DNA of 36,339 bases from Candidatus Limadaptatus stercoravium (GTDB taxonomy: Bacteria; Bacillota; Clostridia; Christensenellales; CAG-917). Location: the NCBI GenBank assembly GCA_018710835.1, contig DVJC01000006.1, forward strand, positions 1 through 36,339. Direction: 5' to 3'. The notes beneath the pieces were generated by a model that was not told where the DNA came from, did no database searches, and saw nothing but the letters and a program-made list of their open reading frames with translations. Each line of letters opens with the position of its first letter. Positions within the stretch are counted from its first letter, which is position 1. Shown here one piece after another: positions 1 through 7,916 of this stretch. The position numbers were made by a program, and so were the translations under genes.

Positions 1-43
1 GGCAGCCAAAAATAAGAATACGGCGGAAAACGGAAAGATTTGC

Positions 44-71
44 AAAAGCGGGGCTTTGTGCCCCGCTTTTT
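44..71. terminator. Intrinsic terminator, probably bidirectional
   Basis: An 11-bp perfect stem (44-54 with 60-70) has a 5-nt loop and a run of T on the plus side and of A on the other side. On the plus strand it would end transcription from a gene lying before the window; on the minus strand it sits about 30 nt past the serA stop and could end the serC-serA transcript. A second, smaller 7-bp stem (91-97 with 109-115) overlaps the serA stop codon and has no T tract. Confidence 0.8.
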
Positions 72-101
72 CAGTGTTTAACATTATGTTGCGTCATTAG
101 C

Positions 102-1199
102 TTATTTTATGACGCGGACTTTTATCACGCCATCTTTCGCTTCGAGTGCGGCGGCGTCGATGACGGAGTCGGTGTCGATGAGGGTATAGGTGTAGCCCTT
201 TGCCGTGGAGGACAGTCCGTCCGTACCGAGCGCTGTGCCTTCCTTGGAAAGCACGGCGATGCGGTGTTTTGTCTTGAGCTCCGCTTTGAGGCAGGGCAGG
301 TTGACGGAATTGACGATGTTGCCGTTCTCGATATAGTCCTTTAGTTCGTTCGCCGCCATGACCGCGCAGTTGTCCTCCGCTTCTTCCGTGGACGCGCCGA
401 GGTGGGGCACCGCTATGATGCCGTCGCAGGAGTTGATCTCCGCGGTGGGGAAGTCGCAGACGTACTTGTGCAGTTTGCCGCCGGCGAGCGCCGCCTTGAT
501 GTCGGACACCACGGCGAGTTCGCCGCGCGCGGCGTTGACCACCACCGCGCCGTCCGCCATTTTCGCTATCGCGGCGGAATTGATCATACCTTTGGTTTCC
601 TCGGTGGCGGGCATGTGCAGGGACACGAAGTTCGCGTCCTCATATGCTTCTTCGGCGGTGGGGCACACTTCGACGAAGGGGATCTCCGCTTTCGCCGCGT
701 CGGAGAGGTAGGGGTCGTAGCCCTTAACGGTCATGCCGAGCGCGTTCGCCGCGGCGGCGACCTTTCTGCCTATCGCGCCGAGCCCCAGCACCGCGAGCGT
801 CTTGCCCGCGATCTCGTGTCCGACGAACTGTTTCTTGCCCTTTTCCACCTGTTTCGCCACGTCGTCGCCGGTGAGAGAGGACGCCCACTTTATGCCTTCC
901 GCGAGGTTGCGCGCGGCGAGCATGAACTCGCATATCACCATTTCCTTGACCGCATTCGCGTTCGCGCCCGGCGTGTTGAAAACGACGACTCCGCGCTTTG
1001 CGTAATCGGCATGGGGGATATTGTTGACGCCCGCGCCGGCTCTTGCTACGGCAAGCACGGAGGAGGGCAGATCGTATTCCGCCATATTCGCGCTTCTGAC
1101 GAGTATGCCCGCGGGGGACGCGCTCTCGTCGACCAGGTCGTATCCGCTCAGGATCTTGTCTGCAAGAGGAGAGATGGCGTTGAGTTTCAGAATGTCCAT
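102..1199 (-). CDS. serA: D-3-phosphoglycerate dehydrogenase with shortened ACT tail
   Basis: First committed step of serine synthesis: oxidises 3-phosphoglycerate to 3-phosphohydroxypyruvate with NAD, in the cytosol. The 365-residue protein has the D-2-hydroxyacid dehydrogenase layout: substrate lobe at both ends, Rossmann lobe near residues 100-285 with GLGAIG at 139-144, and the active-site Arg225, His266 (in PHLGAST) and an acidic residue at 249-254. The tail from about 312 starts and ends like an ACT domain (HRIAVL, then YTYTLID and GVIKVRVI), but the stretch that normally holds the first helix and second strand is about 20-25 residues too short, so the serine-binding side may be lost. 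The ATG at 1199 has a GAGGG site in front. It lies 7 nt after serC, so the two form a serC-serA operon. The enzyme assignment is firm; loss of feedback control is inference. Confidence 0.94.
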   Translation of the reverse strand: MDILKLNAISPLADKILSGYDLVDESASPAGILVRSANMAEYDLPSSVLAVARAGAGVNNIPHADYAKRGVVVFNTPGANANAVKEMVICEFMLAARNLAEGIKWASSLTGDDVAKQVEKGKKQFVGHEIAGKTLAVLGLGAIGRKVAAAANALGMTVKGYDPYLSDAAKAEIPFVEVCPTAEEAYEDANFVSLHMPATEETKGMINSAAIAKMADGAVVVNAARGELAVVSDIKAALAGGKLHKYVCDFPTAEINSCDGIIAVPHLGASTEEAEDNCAVMAANELKDYIENGNIVNSVNLPCLKAELKTKHRIAVLSKEGTALGTDGLSSTAKGYTYTLIDTDSVIDAAALEAKDGVIKVRVIK

Positions 1200-1206
1200 A
1201 ACGCCC

Positions 1207-2280
1207 TCACTTGTTTTCCGTTTCGAACTTCTTCATGAAGCCGATGAGCGCTTTCACGCCTTCGACGGGCATCGCGTTGTAGATGGACGCGCGCATGCCG
1301 CCGGCAAGACGGTGCCCCTTGAGGGACACGAGTCCCGCGCCTTCCGCTTCCTTGACGAACTTCGCGTCGAGCTCGGCGGAGGGGGTGACGAAGGGGACGT
1401 TCATGATCGACCTGTCTTCGGGATTGACCTTGTTGGCGTAGAAGGAGGAGTTGTCGATGAAGTCGTACAGCATCGCCGCCTTTTCGCGGTTGATCTTCTC
1501 CATGGCCGCCACGCCGCCCATCTTCTTGAGATAGCGCATGTTGAGCATCATGACGTAGATCGCCCAGCAGGGAGGGGTGTTGTAGAGGCTGTTGTTGGCC
1601 GCGTGCACGGAATATTTGAACATCGTGGGGCAGATCGCCATCTCGCCGCCGAGCATATCCTTGCGGACGATGACGAGAGTGACGCCCGCGGGGGCGAGGT
1701 TCTTCTGCGCACCGGCGTAGATGAGCGCGTACTTGTTCACGTCCGCGACTTCGCTCATGATGCAGGAGGACATATCGGACACGAGCGGCGCGCCGCAGTC
1801 GGGCACATAGTTCCACTTGGTGCCGAAGATGGTGTTGTTCTCGGTGATGTGGACGTAGTCGATGTCATCGCGGAAGTCCGCACGCGTGACTTTGGGTATG
1901 TAGGTGTAGCCCGCGTCTTCGGAGGACGCGACGAGGCGGATGTCGCCGTATTTCATCGCTTCCTTGTACGCCTTTTTGGAGAAGTTGCCCGTCACGACGT
2001 AATCCGCGCGTCCCTTCTTCAGCAGATTGAGAGGGACGGACTCGAACTGCGTCGACGCGCCGCCCTGGAGCAGCAGCACTTCGTATTCGTCGGAGATGTT
2101 CATCAGCTCGCGGACGAGGGCGATGCACTCGTTGTGTATGGGTTCGTACACCTTGCCGCGGTGGCTGAGCTCCATGACGCTCATTCCCGAACCTTCGTAA
2201 TCGGTGATCTGTCTGCCGGCCTCTTCGAGCACTTCCATGGGAAGCATGCTGGGACCTGCCGAAAAGTTGTAAACTCGCAT
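1207..2280 (-). CDS. serC: Phosphoserine aminotransferase
   Basis: Converts 3-phosphohydroxypyruvate and glutamate to phosphoserine and 2-oxoglutarate using PLP; the same enzyme can serve pyridoxal phosphate synthesis in some bacteria. The 357 residues match the usual family length. It begins with the family signature MRVYNFSAGPSMLP, has Arg41 in SHRGK, the cofactor-phosphate loop GGASTQF at 73-79, and the Schiff-base Lys193 in AGAQKNLAPAG. An AGGAGG site lies 5 nt before the ATG at 2280. It is the first gene of the serC-serA operon and is transcribed away from rnj; a good housekeeping promoter lies at 2319-2348. No phosphoserine phosphatase (serB) is present in the window. Nothing unusual is seen in the protein itself. 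Confidence 0.95.
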   Translation of the reverse strand: MRVYNFSAGPSMLPMEVLEEAGRQITDYEGSGMSVMELSHRGKVYEPIHNECIALVRELMNISDEYEVLLLQGGASTQFESVPLNLLKKGRADYVVTGNFSKKAYKEAMKYGDIRLVASSEDAGYTYIPKVTRADFRDDIDYVHITENNTIFGTKWNYVPDCGAPLVSDMSSCIMSEVADVNKYALIYAGAQKNLAPAGVTLVIVRKDMLGGEMAICPTMFKYSVHAANNSLYNTPPCWAIYVMMLNMRYLKKMGGVAAMEKINREKAAMLYDFIDNSSFYANKVNPEDRSIMNVPFVTPSAELDAKFVKEAEGAGLVSLKGHRLAGGMRASIYNAMPVEGVKALIGFMKKFETENK

Positions 2281-2318
2281 AGTGCCTCCTTAAACGGTCA
2301 AACCGGAAATACGCGAAT

Positions 2319-2348
2319 ATTATACAACATTCCGCGCCGCCGTGTAAA
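2319..2348 (-). promoter_or_regulatory. SigA-type promoter of serC-serA
   Basis: On the minus strand a TTTACA -35 (2348-2343) is followed, 18 bp on, by a perfect TATAAT -10 (2324-2319), about 40 nt before the serC start. It would give a leader of roughly 30 nt with an AGGAGG site and no obvious regulatory structure. Confidence 0.7.
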
Positions 2349-2404
2349 GAATTTAACCGTGTAAATCATTCCGTGACGGAATTTTCCGTTAGTGGTCCGT
2401 GCGC

Positions 2405-2433
2405 TTGCATAAAGCGTTTATATTTTGTATAAT
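2405..2433 (+). promoter_or_regulatory. SigA-type promoter of rnj
   Basis: TTGCAT (2405-2410), a 17-bp spacer and a perfect TATAAT (2428-2433) lie about 67 nt before the RNase J start. The 5' leader is AT-rich at first and then carries an AGGAG ribosome site at 2491-2495. It is divergent from the serC promoter. Confidence 0.75.
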
Positions 2434-2499
2434 AAAACTTAATTTGAGAAAAAATCGGATAGGCGCGCGGCATGAGCCGGCGCGCATGACAGGAGAAAT

Positions 2500-4131
2500 A
2501 TGGCAAAATCTGTGAAAGTTGTTTTTCTGGGCGGCGTGGGAGAGATAGGTAAGAACATGACCGCCATCGAGTACGGCGACGACATCGTCATCGTGGATTG
2601 CGGCGTGGAGTTCCCGCAGGGCGACAGCCCCGGCATCGACGCGATCATCCCCGACATCACTTACATCCGCGACAACCGCAGGAAACTGCGCGGCATACTC
2701 CTCACCCACGGGCACGAGGATCACATCGGCGCGCTGCCTTACTATGCGGACGAGCTGGACGTGCCCATCTACGGCACCGCGCTCACGCTCGGACTGCTGG
2801 AGCGCAAGCTCTCCGAAAGGGGAGTGAAAGCGGATCTGTGCAAGGTGAAAGAGGGCGACACCGTGAAACTCGGCTGTTTCGAGGCGGAGTTCATCAAGGT
2901 CGCGCACTCCATGGCGGGCGCGTGCGCGCTGTCGCTGACCACTCCGATAGGCATAGTGTTCGTCACCGGCGATTTCAAGATCGACAACACGCCCATAGAC
3001 GGCAAAAAGACGGATCTCCAGCGCATTGCGGAGATAGGCGCGAAAGGAGTGCTGCTCATGCTGGGCGAGTCCACCAATGTGGAACGCAAAGGCTCCTCCA
3101 CCTCCGAAAAGATGGTGGGGCAGGGGCTTGAAAACATCTTCGTCGCCAACGCTGACAAGCGTATCGTCGTGGCGTGCTTCGCCTCCTCCAACTACAGGGT
3201 GCAGCAGATACTCTGGCTAGCGGAGAAATACGGCAGGAAAGTCGTGCTCGCAGGCAGAAGCATGAAGGGCATAGTCGAAGTCGCCTCCCGCGTCGGGGAA
3301 CTGCATGTGCCGAAGGGCATCATCGCGGACGGCGTGGGCAAACTTCCTCCCGAAAAACTCGTCGTCATCGCCACGGGTTCGCAGGGAGAGCCGACCAGCG
3401 CGCTCAACCGCATGAGCCGCGGCGATTTCAACAAAGTTTCGATAGGTCCCGACGACGTGGTCGTGCTGTCCTCGACGCCCATACCCGGCAACGAGAAGTC
3501 CGTCTACGACGTCATCAACAATCTGTTCCGCAAGGGCGCGAACGTCATATACGAGGCAATGAACGAGGTGCACGTCTCCGGACACGCGTACGAGGAGGAG
3601 CTGAAGATCATGCTCTCTCTCGTGCGTCCTAAATATTTCATGCCCGTGCACGGCGAATACCGCCACCAGTTCAAGCATGCGGAGATCGCAAAATCGCTCG
3701 GCATCAAGGAGAGCAACATCGTCATACCCAACATCGGCGAAGCGTACGGCGTCAACGCGCATTCGCTCAAACAGCATTCCAATGTGCCGGCGGGCAACGT
3801 GTACGTCGACGGCGTGGTGCTCGAGGACGGCTCTTCCGTGGTGTCCGACCGCAGGTCGCTTGCCGAATACGGCATGCTGCTCGTGCTCGCGTCAGTCAAC
3901 ACCGAGAAGGGCGTGATAGCCGGAGAGCCCGACGTCATCGCGAGAGGGTTCAACCTCACCGACGAGATAGAGCAGGAGATCGCCGGCACCGTCCGCGACA
4001 CCGTGAACGGCGCGGATTTCGACGAAAACGGGCTGGGCGAGCTTGCGCGCGCCGTCAAGAAAGCGGTGCGTAAACTGTTCTACCGCGACAGGCAGTTCCC
4101 CATCATAATCCCGATCATCGTAGAGGACTGA
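2500..4131 (+). CDS. rnj: Ribonuclease J
   Basis: Metallo-beta-lactamase/beta-CASP ribonuclease with 5'-to-3' exonuclease and endonuclease activity; a central mRNA decay and rRNA maturation enzyme in bacteria that lack RNase E. The 543 residues agree with the family's usual 550 or so. The lactamase core starts at residue 5 (FLGGVGEIGKNM), carries the zinc motif HGHEDH at 70-75, further metal ligands in AHSMAGA and TGDFKID, the beta-CASP segment in the middle (SSNYRVQQI region) and the closing FMPVHGEYRH motif. The RNase J C-terminal domain follows. AGGAG precedes the ATG by 4 nt. It appears to lead an operon with the next three genes (gaps of 1 nt or overlaps). Whether it is the J1 or J2 paralogue cannot be told here. 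Confidence 0.95.
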   Translation: MAKSVKVVFLGGVGEIGKNMTAIEYGDDIVIVDCGVEFPQGDSPGIDAIIPDITYIRDNRRKLRGILLTHGHEDHIGALPYYADELDVPIYGTALTLGLLERKLSERGVKADLCKVKEGDTVKLGCFEAEFIKVAHSMAGACALSLTTPIGIVFVTGDFKIDNTPIDGKKTDLQRIAEIGAKGVLLMLGESTNVERKGSSTSEKMVGQGLENIFVANADKRIVVACFASSNYRVQQILWLAEKYGRKVVLAGRSMKGIVEVASRVGELHVPKGIIADGVGKLPPEKLVVIATGSQGEPTSALNRMSRGDFNKVSIGPDDVVVLSSTPIPGNEKSVYDVINNLFRKGANVIYEAMNEVHVSGHAYEEELKIMLSLVRPKYFMPVHGEYRHQFKHAEIAKSLGIKESNIVIPNIGEAYGVNAHSLKQHSNVPAGNVYVDGVVLEDGSSVVSDRRSLAEYGMLLVLASVNTEKGVIAGEPDVIARGFNLTDEIEQEIAGTVRDTVNGADFDENGLGELARAVKKAVRKLFYRDRQFPIIIPIIVED

Positions 4132-4132
4132 C

Positions 4133-5230
4133 ATGCAGCGCAAACCCGTCGTACTCATTCTCACATCTTCCGACGAACGCGGCGGCGCGGCGGAAAATTA
4201 CGCCGCCGCCATAAGCGCGGACGGCAGGTTCAACACTGTGGTGCTCGGTGAGGACAAGTACGGCGCGAAGGACATCTTCGGAAAGCACAGCAAAGCGGCA
4301 TTCCGCGCGGACAAGCGCAGGCTGCTCATGAGCGGCGCGGCTTCCGCAGGCAGACTGCTGAGGGCGGGGACGTGCCGCGGCAGACTGCACGGCAGGAACA
4401 GGCGCGTCGCAAACGCAGTGAAACGCTATGCGCCGGAGTACGTCCTCACGGTCACGCCGTATGCGCAGGCGGCTTTTACGGAGGCGAAGCGCAGGGCGGG
4501 ATTCGACGTGCCGTCCGTGCATGCGGTCACGTCCTTCGTGCTTCCCGGCACGGACTATCCGGCGTATGCCGCGGACGTCTATCTTGTGGAGAACGCCGAC
4601 GTCAAGGAGGAGCTGGTGTCGAGGGGCATACCGTCCAGGCACGTTGCAGTCACGGGGCTTCCCTTCGACGCGCCGCGCGTCACCCCGGCGGAAACGGAGG
4701 ACGGCAAGCAGGAACTCGGACTTCCGCGCACGCCCACCGTGTTCGTCAATGCCGGCGGCAGGGACGCGGTGGAGATACTCGGATTGCTGGCGGATCAGGG
4801 CGACATCATCAACATCGCGTGCTATGCCGAGGACGTGAAGCTCCTTGCCGCGCTGCGCACCAGGGCGGACAGGGCGGAAACGCGCAGCAACGTCGTGCTG
4901 ATCACGCGCAAGGACATGTTCCGCGAATATCTGCTCATGAGCGACATCGTGATCACGCGGTTCGAGCCGTCCGTGGTCTACACCTGCTTCAAGGCGGGTA
5001 AACCCGTCGTCGCGTTCGGAAAGAACGCGGAGGAAGAAAAAAACGTCGCCTATCTTGCCGAAAGGAAGCTCGTCATGCCGGCGCGGTCGGACATCGACGT
5101 GGTTGCGCTGATATACAAATTCATGCAGACGGACACCGCTTCGGAGTACGTCGAAAACGGAGTGGAGAGGACGGAAATGTTCTCGCTCGAAAACACGGCG
5201 AATTATCTCGCCGCCTACTCGGAAAGGTGA
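4133..5230 (+). CDS. Diverged GT-B glycosyltransferase-like protein
   Basis: No certain function. The 365-residue protein has the outline of the UgtP/MGDG-synthase branch of GT28 glycosyltransferases, which make membrane glycolipids: a first-strand motif VLILTSS at 7-13, a hinge-region segment YLVENADVKEELVSRGIP (150-167) followed by VAVTGLPF, and a C-terminal segment FREYLLMSDIVITR that matches the 'sensor on the donor side' part of the family. Two hallmarks are altered: the N-terminal Gly-His loop reads ERGGAAENY, and the KPGG-type donor loop reads TRFEPS. It also has a highly basic stretch at 60-98 (many Arg). It starts 1 nt after the rnj stop and ends 1 nt before the radical SAM gene, so it is translated in one operon with RNase J, DUF512 protein and Der. 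It could be an active glycosyltransferase with unusual specificity or a non-catalytic relic. Confidence 0.6.
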   Translation: MQRKPVVLILTSSDERGGAAENYAAAISADGRFNTVVLGEDKYGAKDIFGKHSKAAFRADKRRLLMSGAASAGRLLRAGTCRGRLHGRNRRVANAVKRYAPEYVLTVTPYAQAAFTEAKRRAGFDVPSVHAVTSFVLPGTDYPAYAADVYLVENADVKEELVSRGIPSRHVAVTGLPFDAPRVTPAETEDGKQELGLPRTPTVFVNAGGRDAVEILGLLADQGDIINIACYAEDVKLLAALRTRADRAETRSNVVLITRKDMFREYLLMSDIVITRFEPSVVYTCFKAGKPVVAFGKNAEEEKNVAYLAERKLVMPARSDIDVVALIYKFMQTDTASEYVENGVERTEMFSLENTANYLAAYSER

Positions 5231-5231
5231 T

Positions 5232-6515
5232 ATGGCAATCGTAAGATCTCTCGGAAAAGCCGCGCGCCGCGCGGGAATGCGCGCCGGCGACGACCTCGTT
5301 TCCCTCGGCGGAATACCCGTCCGGGACATTTTGGACTGCCTGTATTTCGACGGGGAAGAGAAGTTCGACGCCGAAATCGTACGGGGCGGCAAACGCCGTG
5401 TGCTGCATGTGAGAAAGAGTGCCGACGAGCCGCTCGGCATCGAACTCGAAGAGGAAATGCGCCCCATGCGCTGCCGCAACAAATGCGTGTTCTGTTTCGT
5501 CGATCAGCTGCCGAAAGGAATGCGCGAAAGCCTCTACGTCAAGGACGACGACTACCGATACAGTTTCATCAGCGGAAGCTACGTCACTCTCACCAATCTT
5601 TCCGACGACGACATAGACAGGATAATACGCCTCGGACTCAGTCCGATATACATATCCGTGCACGCTTTCACCGACGAAGTGCGGAGGCGGCTGGTGACCA
5701 ATCCCGGCACCGACACTCTCATCGCTAGGATGCGGAAACTGGGCGCCGCAGGTATAAAGATGCACACGCAGCTCGTCATTGTCCCCGGACTCAACGACGG
5801 GGAGGAGCTGACGAAGAGCATACGCGGACTGCACGGCGTGGAGGGCGTGGCGACCGTCGCCGTAGTACCCGTGGGGCTGACCGGACACCGCGAAGGGCTT
5901 GCGCCCCTCCGTCCCGCGACGCGGGAAGAATCCGCCGCGACGGTGAAACAGGTGGAAGAGCTGAATGCGGAATTCGGCGGTTTCTGCTGGTGCTCGGACG
6001 AGTATTACGTCAAGGCGGGCATGCCGCCGCGCGAATACCCGTATTACGGCGATTTCGAGCAGATAGAGAACGGAGTCGGGCTTTTCGCGGAGTTTTACGA
6101 CAACGTGGACTACGAACTCTCCTCCCTTCCCGACATGCGGCTGAACAAGAAGATCGCCCTCATCACGGGGGTGGACTTCGCGCCGTACCTCAGGGAGAAG
6201 ATGAAAGAAGTTGACGCCAAAATCGGCATTTCAAGCACCGTTTTCGGCATAATAAACCGTTTCTTCGGAGAAACGATCACAGTCGCCGGGCTTGTGACGG
6301 CAGGAGATATAACAGCACAGGCGGACTGCTCGGGCATGGACGCCGCCGTCATTCCCGACAATATGCTGAAGGAGTTCGGCGACGTATTTTTGGACAACGT
6401 AACGACGGACGAGGTGTCGCGCGCTCTCGGCGTGCCGCTCATCGTCGTGTCGCACAACGGCTCGGATCTGGTGAGCCGCATCGCGGACCGTTTCCGCGGG
6501 GAGGAGAGAAGATGA
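5232..6515 (+). CDS. PDZ-like / radical SAM / DUF512 protein
   Basis: Member of the DUF512 radical SAM family, widespread in Clostridia and Cyanobacteria, with no established reaction. The N-terminal 60 residues look like a PDZ-like domain (AGMRAGDDLVSLGG). The iron-sulfur cluster motif follows at once as C81-x3-C85-x2-C88 in CRNKCVFCFVDQLPKG, then the conserved DDDYRYSFISGSYVTLTNL-type block and a radical SAM barrel to about residue 215. The DUF512 part fills the rest, with WCSDEYY and the GxxTAGDI motif typical of the family. Length 427 is normal. Its stop overlaps the der start by 4 nt (ATGA), which implies coupled translation; a DUF512 gene next to der is a common arrangement in Clostridia. 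The family call is firm and the role unknown. Confidence 0.9.
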   Translation: MAIVRSLGKAARRAGMRAGDDLVSLGGIPVRDILDCLYFDGEEKFDAEIVRGGKRRVLHVRKSADEPLGIELEEEMRPMRCRNKCVFCFVDQLPKGMRESLYVKDDDYRYSFISGSYVTLTNLSDDDIDRIIRLGLSPIYISVHAFTDEVRRRLVTNPGTDTLIARMRKLGAAGIKMHTQLVIVPGLNDGEELTKSIRGLHGVEGVATVAVVPVGLTGHREGLAPLRPATREESAATVKQVEELNAEFGGFCWCSDEYYVKAGMPPREYPYYGDFEQIENGVGLFAEFYDNVDYELSSLPDMRLNKKIALITGVDFAPYLREKMKEVDAKIGISSTVFGIINRFFGETITVAGLVTAGDITAQADCSGMDAAVIPDNMLKEFGDVFLDNVTTDEVSRALGVPLIVVSHNGSDLVSRIADRFRGEERR

Positions 6516-7822
6516 AGCCTCTTATTGCCATAGTGGGACGCCCCAATGTGGGCAAATCCACGCTTTTCAACCGCATAGCCGGAGGGCAGATCGCCATCGT
6601 CGAGGATACCCCCGGCGTGACGCGTGACAGGATATACGCCGACTGCGAGTGGTGCGGCCGCGCTTTCACGCTCATTGACACCGGCGGACTCGAACTCAAG
6701 AGCGAGGACGAGATGTGGATGCACATCCGCGCGCAGGTGGAGATAGCCGTCGAAGCGTCCGACGCCATCATTTACGTCGTGGACGGCAAGACAGGGCTCA
6801 CGCTCGACGACGAGGCGATCGCGGCGTATCTGCGCAAGGCGAAAGTCCCGGTGATACTTGCCGTCAACAAGATAGACAACAACGAACTGCATGAAGCGTA
6901 CGGCTTCTATTCGCTCGGTTTCGGGGAGCCTTACGCCGTTTCCGCCGCGCAGGGGAAGGGCATCGGCGAGCTTCTCGACGCGGTGACGGACGCCGTCCCC
7001 GCCGTCGCGCCCGAAGAGGACGAGGACGTGATAAAGATCGCCATAGTCGGCAAGCCGAATGCGGGCAAGAGTTCCATCGTCAACAGGCTGCTCGGCTACG
7101 AGCGCGTGATAGTCAGCGACGTCGCCGGCACGACGCGCGACGCGATAGATACGCCCATCACCGTGGGAGGGGACAAATACGTCCTTATCGACACCGCCGG
7201 CATACGCAGAAAAAAGAGCGTCGGCGACGGATTGGAGCGTTACAGCGTTCTGCGCAGTCTGCTCGCGGTGCGCCGCGCGGACGTCGCGGTCATCGTGCTG
7301 GACTCTGCCGAGGGAGTGACGGAGCAGGACGTCAAGATCGCGGGTTATGTGGACGCGCAGGGCAAACCCTCCGTCGTGGTAATGAACAAGTGGGACCTTG
7401 TGGCAAAGGATACGCATACGATAGAGAAGTACGAGAAAAAGTTGCATGAAGACCTTAAATTCATGGACTACTTCAAGTCCGTGTATGTGTCGGCAATGAC
7501 GGGAAAACGCGCGGACGCGATACTTCCCGCGTGCAGAAAGGTGCTCGCCAACAGCCGCAGGAGGATCGCTACGGGACTTCTCAACGAAGTGCTTGCGGAC
7601 GCTACGCGCATCAGCGAGCCTCCCTCCAAACTCGGCAGACGGCTCAAACTGCTGTACATCACGGAGGCTTCCGTCGCGCCGCCCACTTTCGTGCTCAAGG
7701 TCAACGATCCCGACCTCATGCACTTCAGCTACAAGCGGTATCTCGAAAATGCGCTCCGCCGGAGCTTCGACTTCTCGGGCACGCCCATACGCCTGCTGGT
7801 GCGCGGAGGAAAAGAGGAATAA
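6512..7822 (+). CDS. der: Ribosome-associated GTPase Der (EngA)
   Basis: Essential GTPase for assembly of the 50S ribosomal subunit. The 436 residues hold two tandem TrmE-Era-EngA GTPase domains and a C-terminal KH-like domain. Domain 1: GRPNVGKST (9-17), switch threonine in PGVTRD, DTGG (56-59), NKID (119-122). Domain 2: GKPNAGKSS (180-188), AGTTRD (205-210), DTAG (227-230), NKWD (292-295). The KH-like part ends with the usual GTPIRLLVRGGKEE-type tail. An acidic linker (EEDEDV) joins the two G domains. The start codon lies inside the end of the DUF512 gene. Nothing is missing or unusual. Confidence 0.97.
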   Translation: MKPLIAIVGRPNVGKSTLFNRIAGGQIAIVEDTPGVTRDRIYADCEWCGRAFTLIDTGGLELKSEDEMWMHIRAQVEIAVEASDAIIYVVDGKTGLTLDDEAIAAYLRKAKVPVILAVNKIDNNELHEAYGFYSLGFGEPYAVSAAQGKGIGELLDAVTDAVPAVAPEEDEDVIKIAIVGKPNAGKSSIVNRLLGYERVIVSDVAGTTRDAIDTPITVGGDKYVLIDTAGIRRKKSVGDGLERYSVLRSLLAVRRADVAVIVLDSAEGVTEQDVKIAGYVDAQGKPSVVVMNKWDLVAKDTHTIEKYEKKLHEDLKFMDYFKSVYVSAMTGKRADAILPACRKVLANSRRRIATGLLNEVLADATRISEPPSKLGRRLKLLYITEASVAPPTFVLKVNDPDLMHFSYKRYLENALRRSFDFSGTPIRLLVRGGKEE

Positions 7823-7828
7823 AGCCGC

Positions 7829-7886
7829 TTGCGCTTCGGCGCAATGTGTGGTAGGATAATTGAAAACGTCCGCGGCAGGACCGCGG
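7829..7886 (+). promoter_or_regulatory. Post-der hairpins and weak promoter of the aminotransferase gene
   Basis: The 94-nt gap between der and the aminotransferase holds a 6-bp stem with a UUCG tetraloop (7829-7834 with 7839-7844) and a second hairpin made by two CCGCGG blocks (7870-7875 with 7881-7886). Neither has a T tract, so they are weak terminators at best and may be mRNA processing or stability elements. A possible promoter overlaps: TTGCGC (7829-7834), 17 bp, TAGGAT (7852-7857). A strong AGGAGG site lies at 7908-7913. Confidence 0.4.
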
Positions 7887-7916
7887 CGCGCCGTTCGGAT
7901 CGGCGCGAGGAGGATT

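Noticed and set aside
1021-2364. Long plus-strand open frame of 447 codons opposite serC
   Set aside because: It runs antisense to a clear serC gene, has a His/Arg/Val-rich shadow composition and no ribosome site. It arises from the GC-rich codon pattern of the other strand.
7860-7916. 19-residue extension of the aminotransferase
   Set aside because: No ribosome site, Arg/Ala-rich, and AGGAGG sits right before the ATG at 7917.
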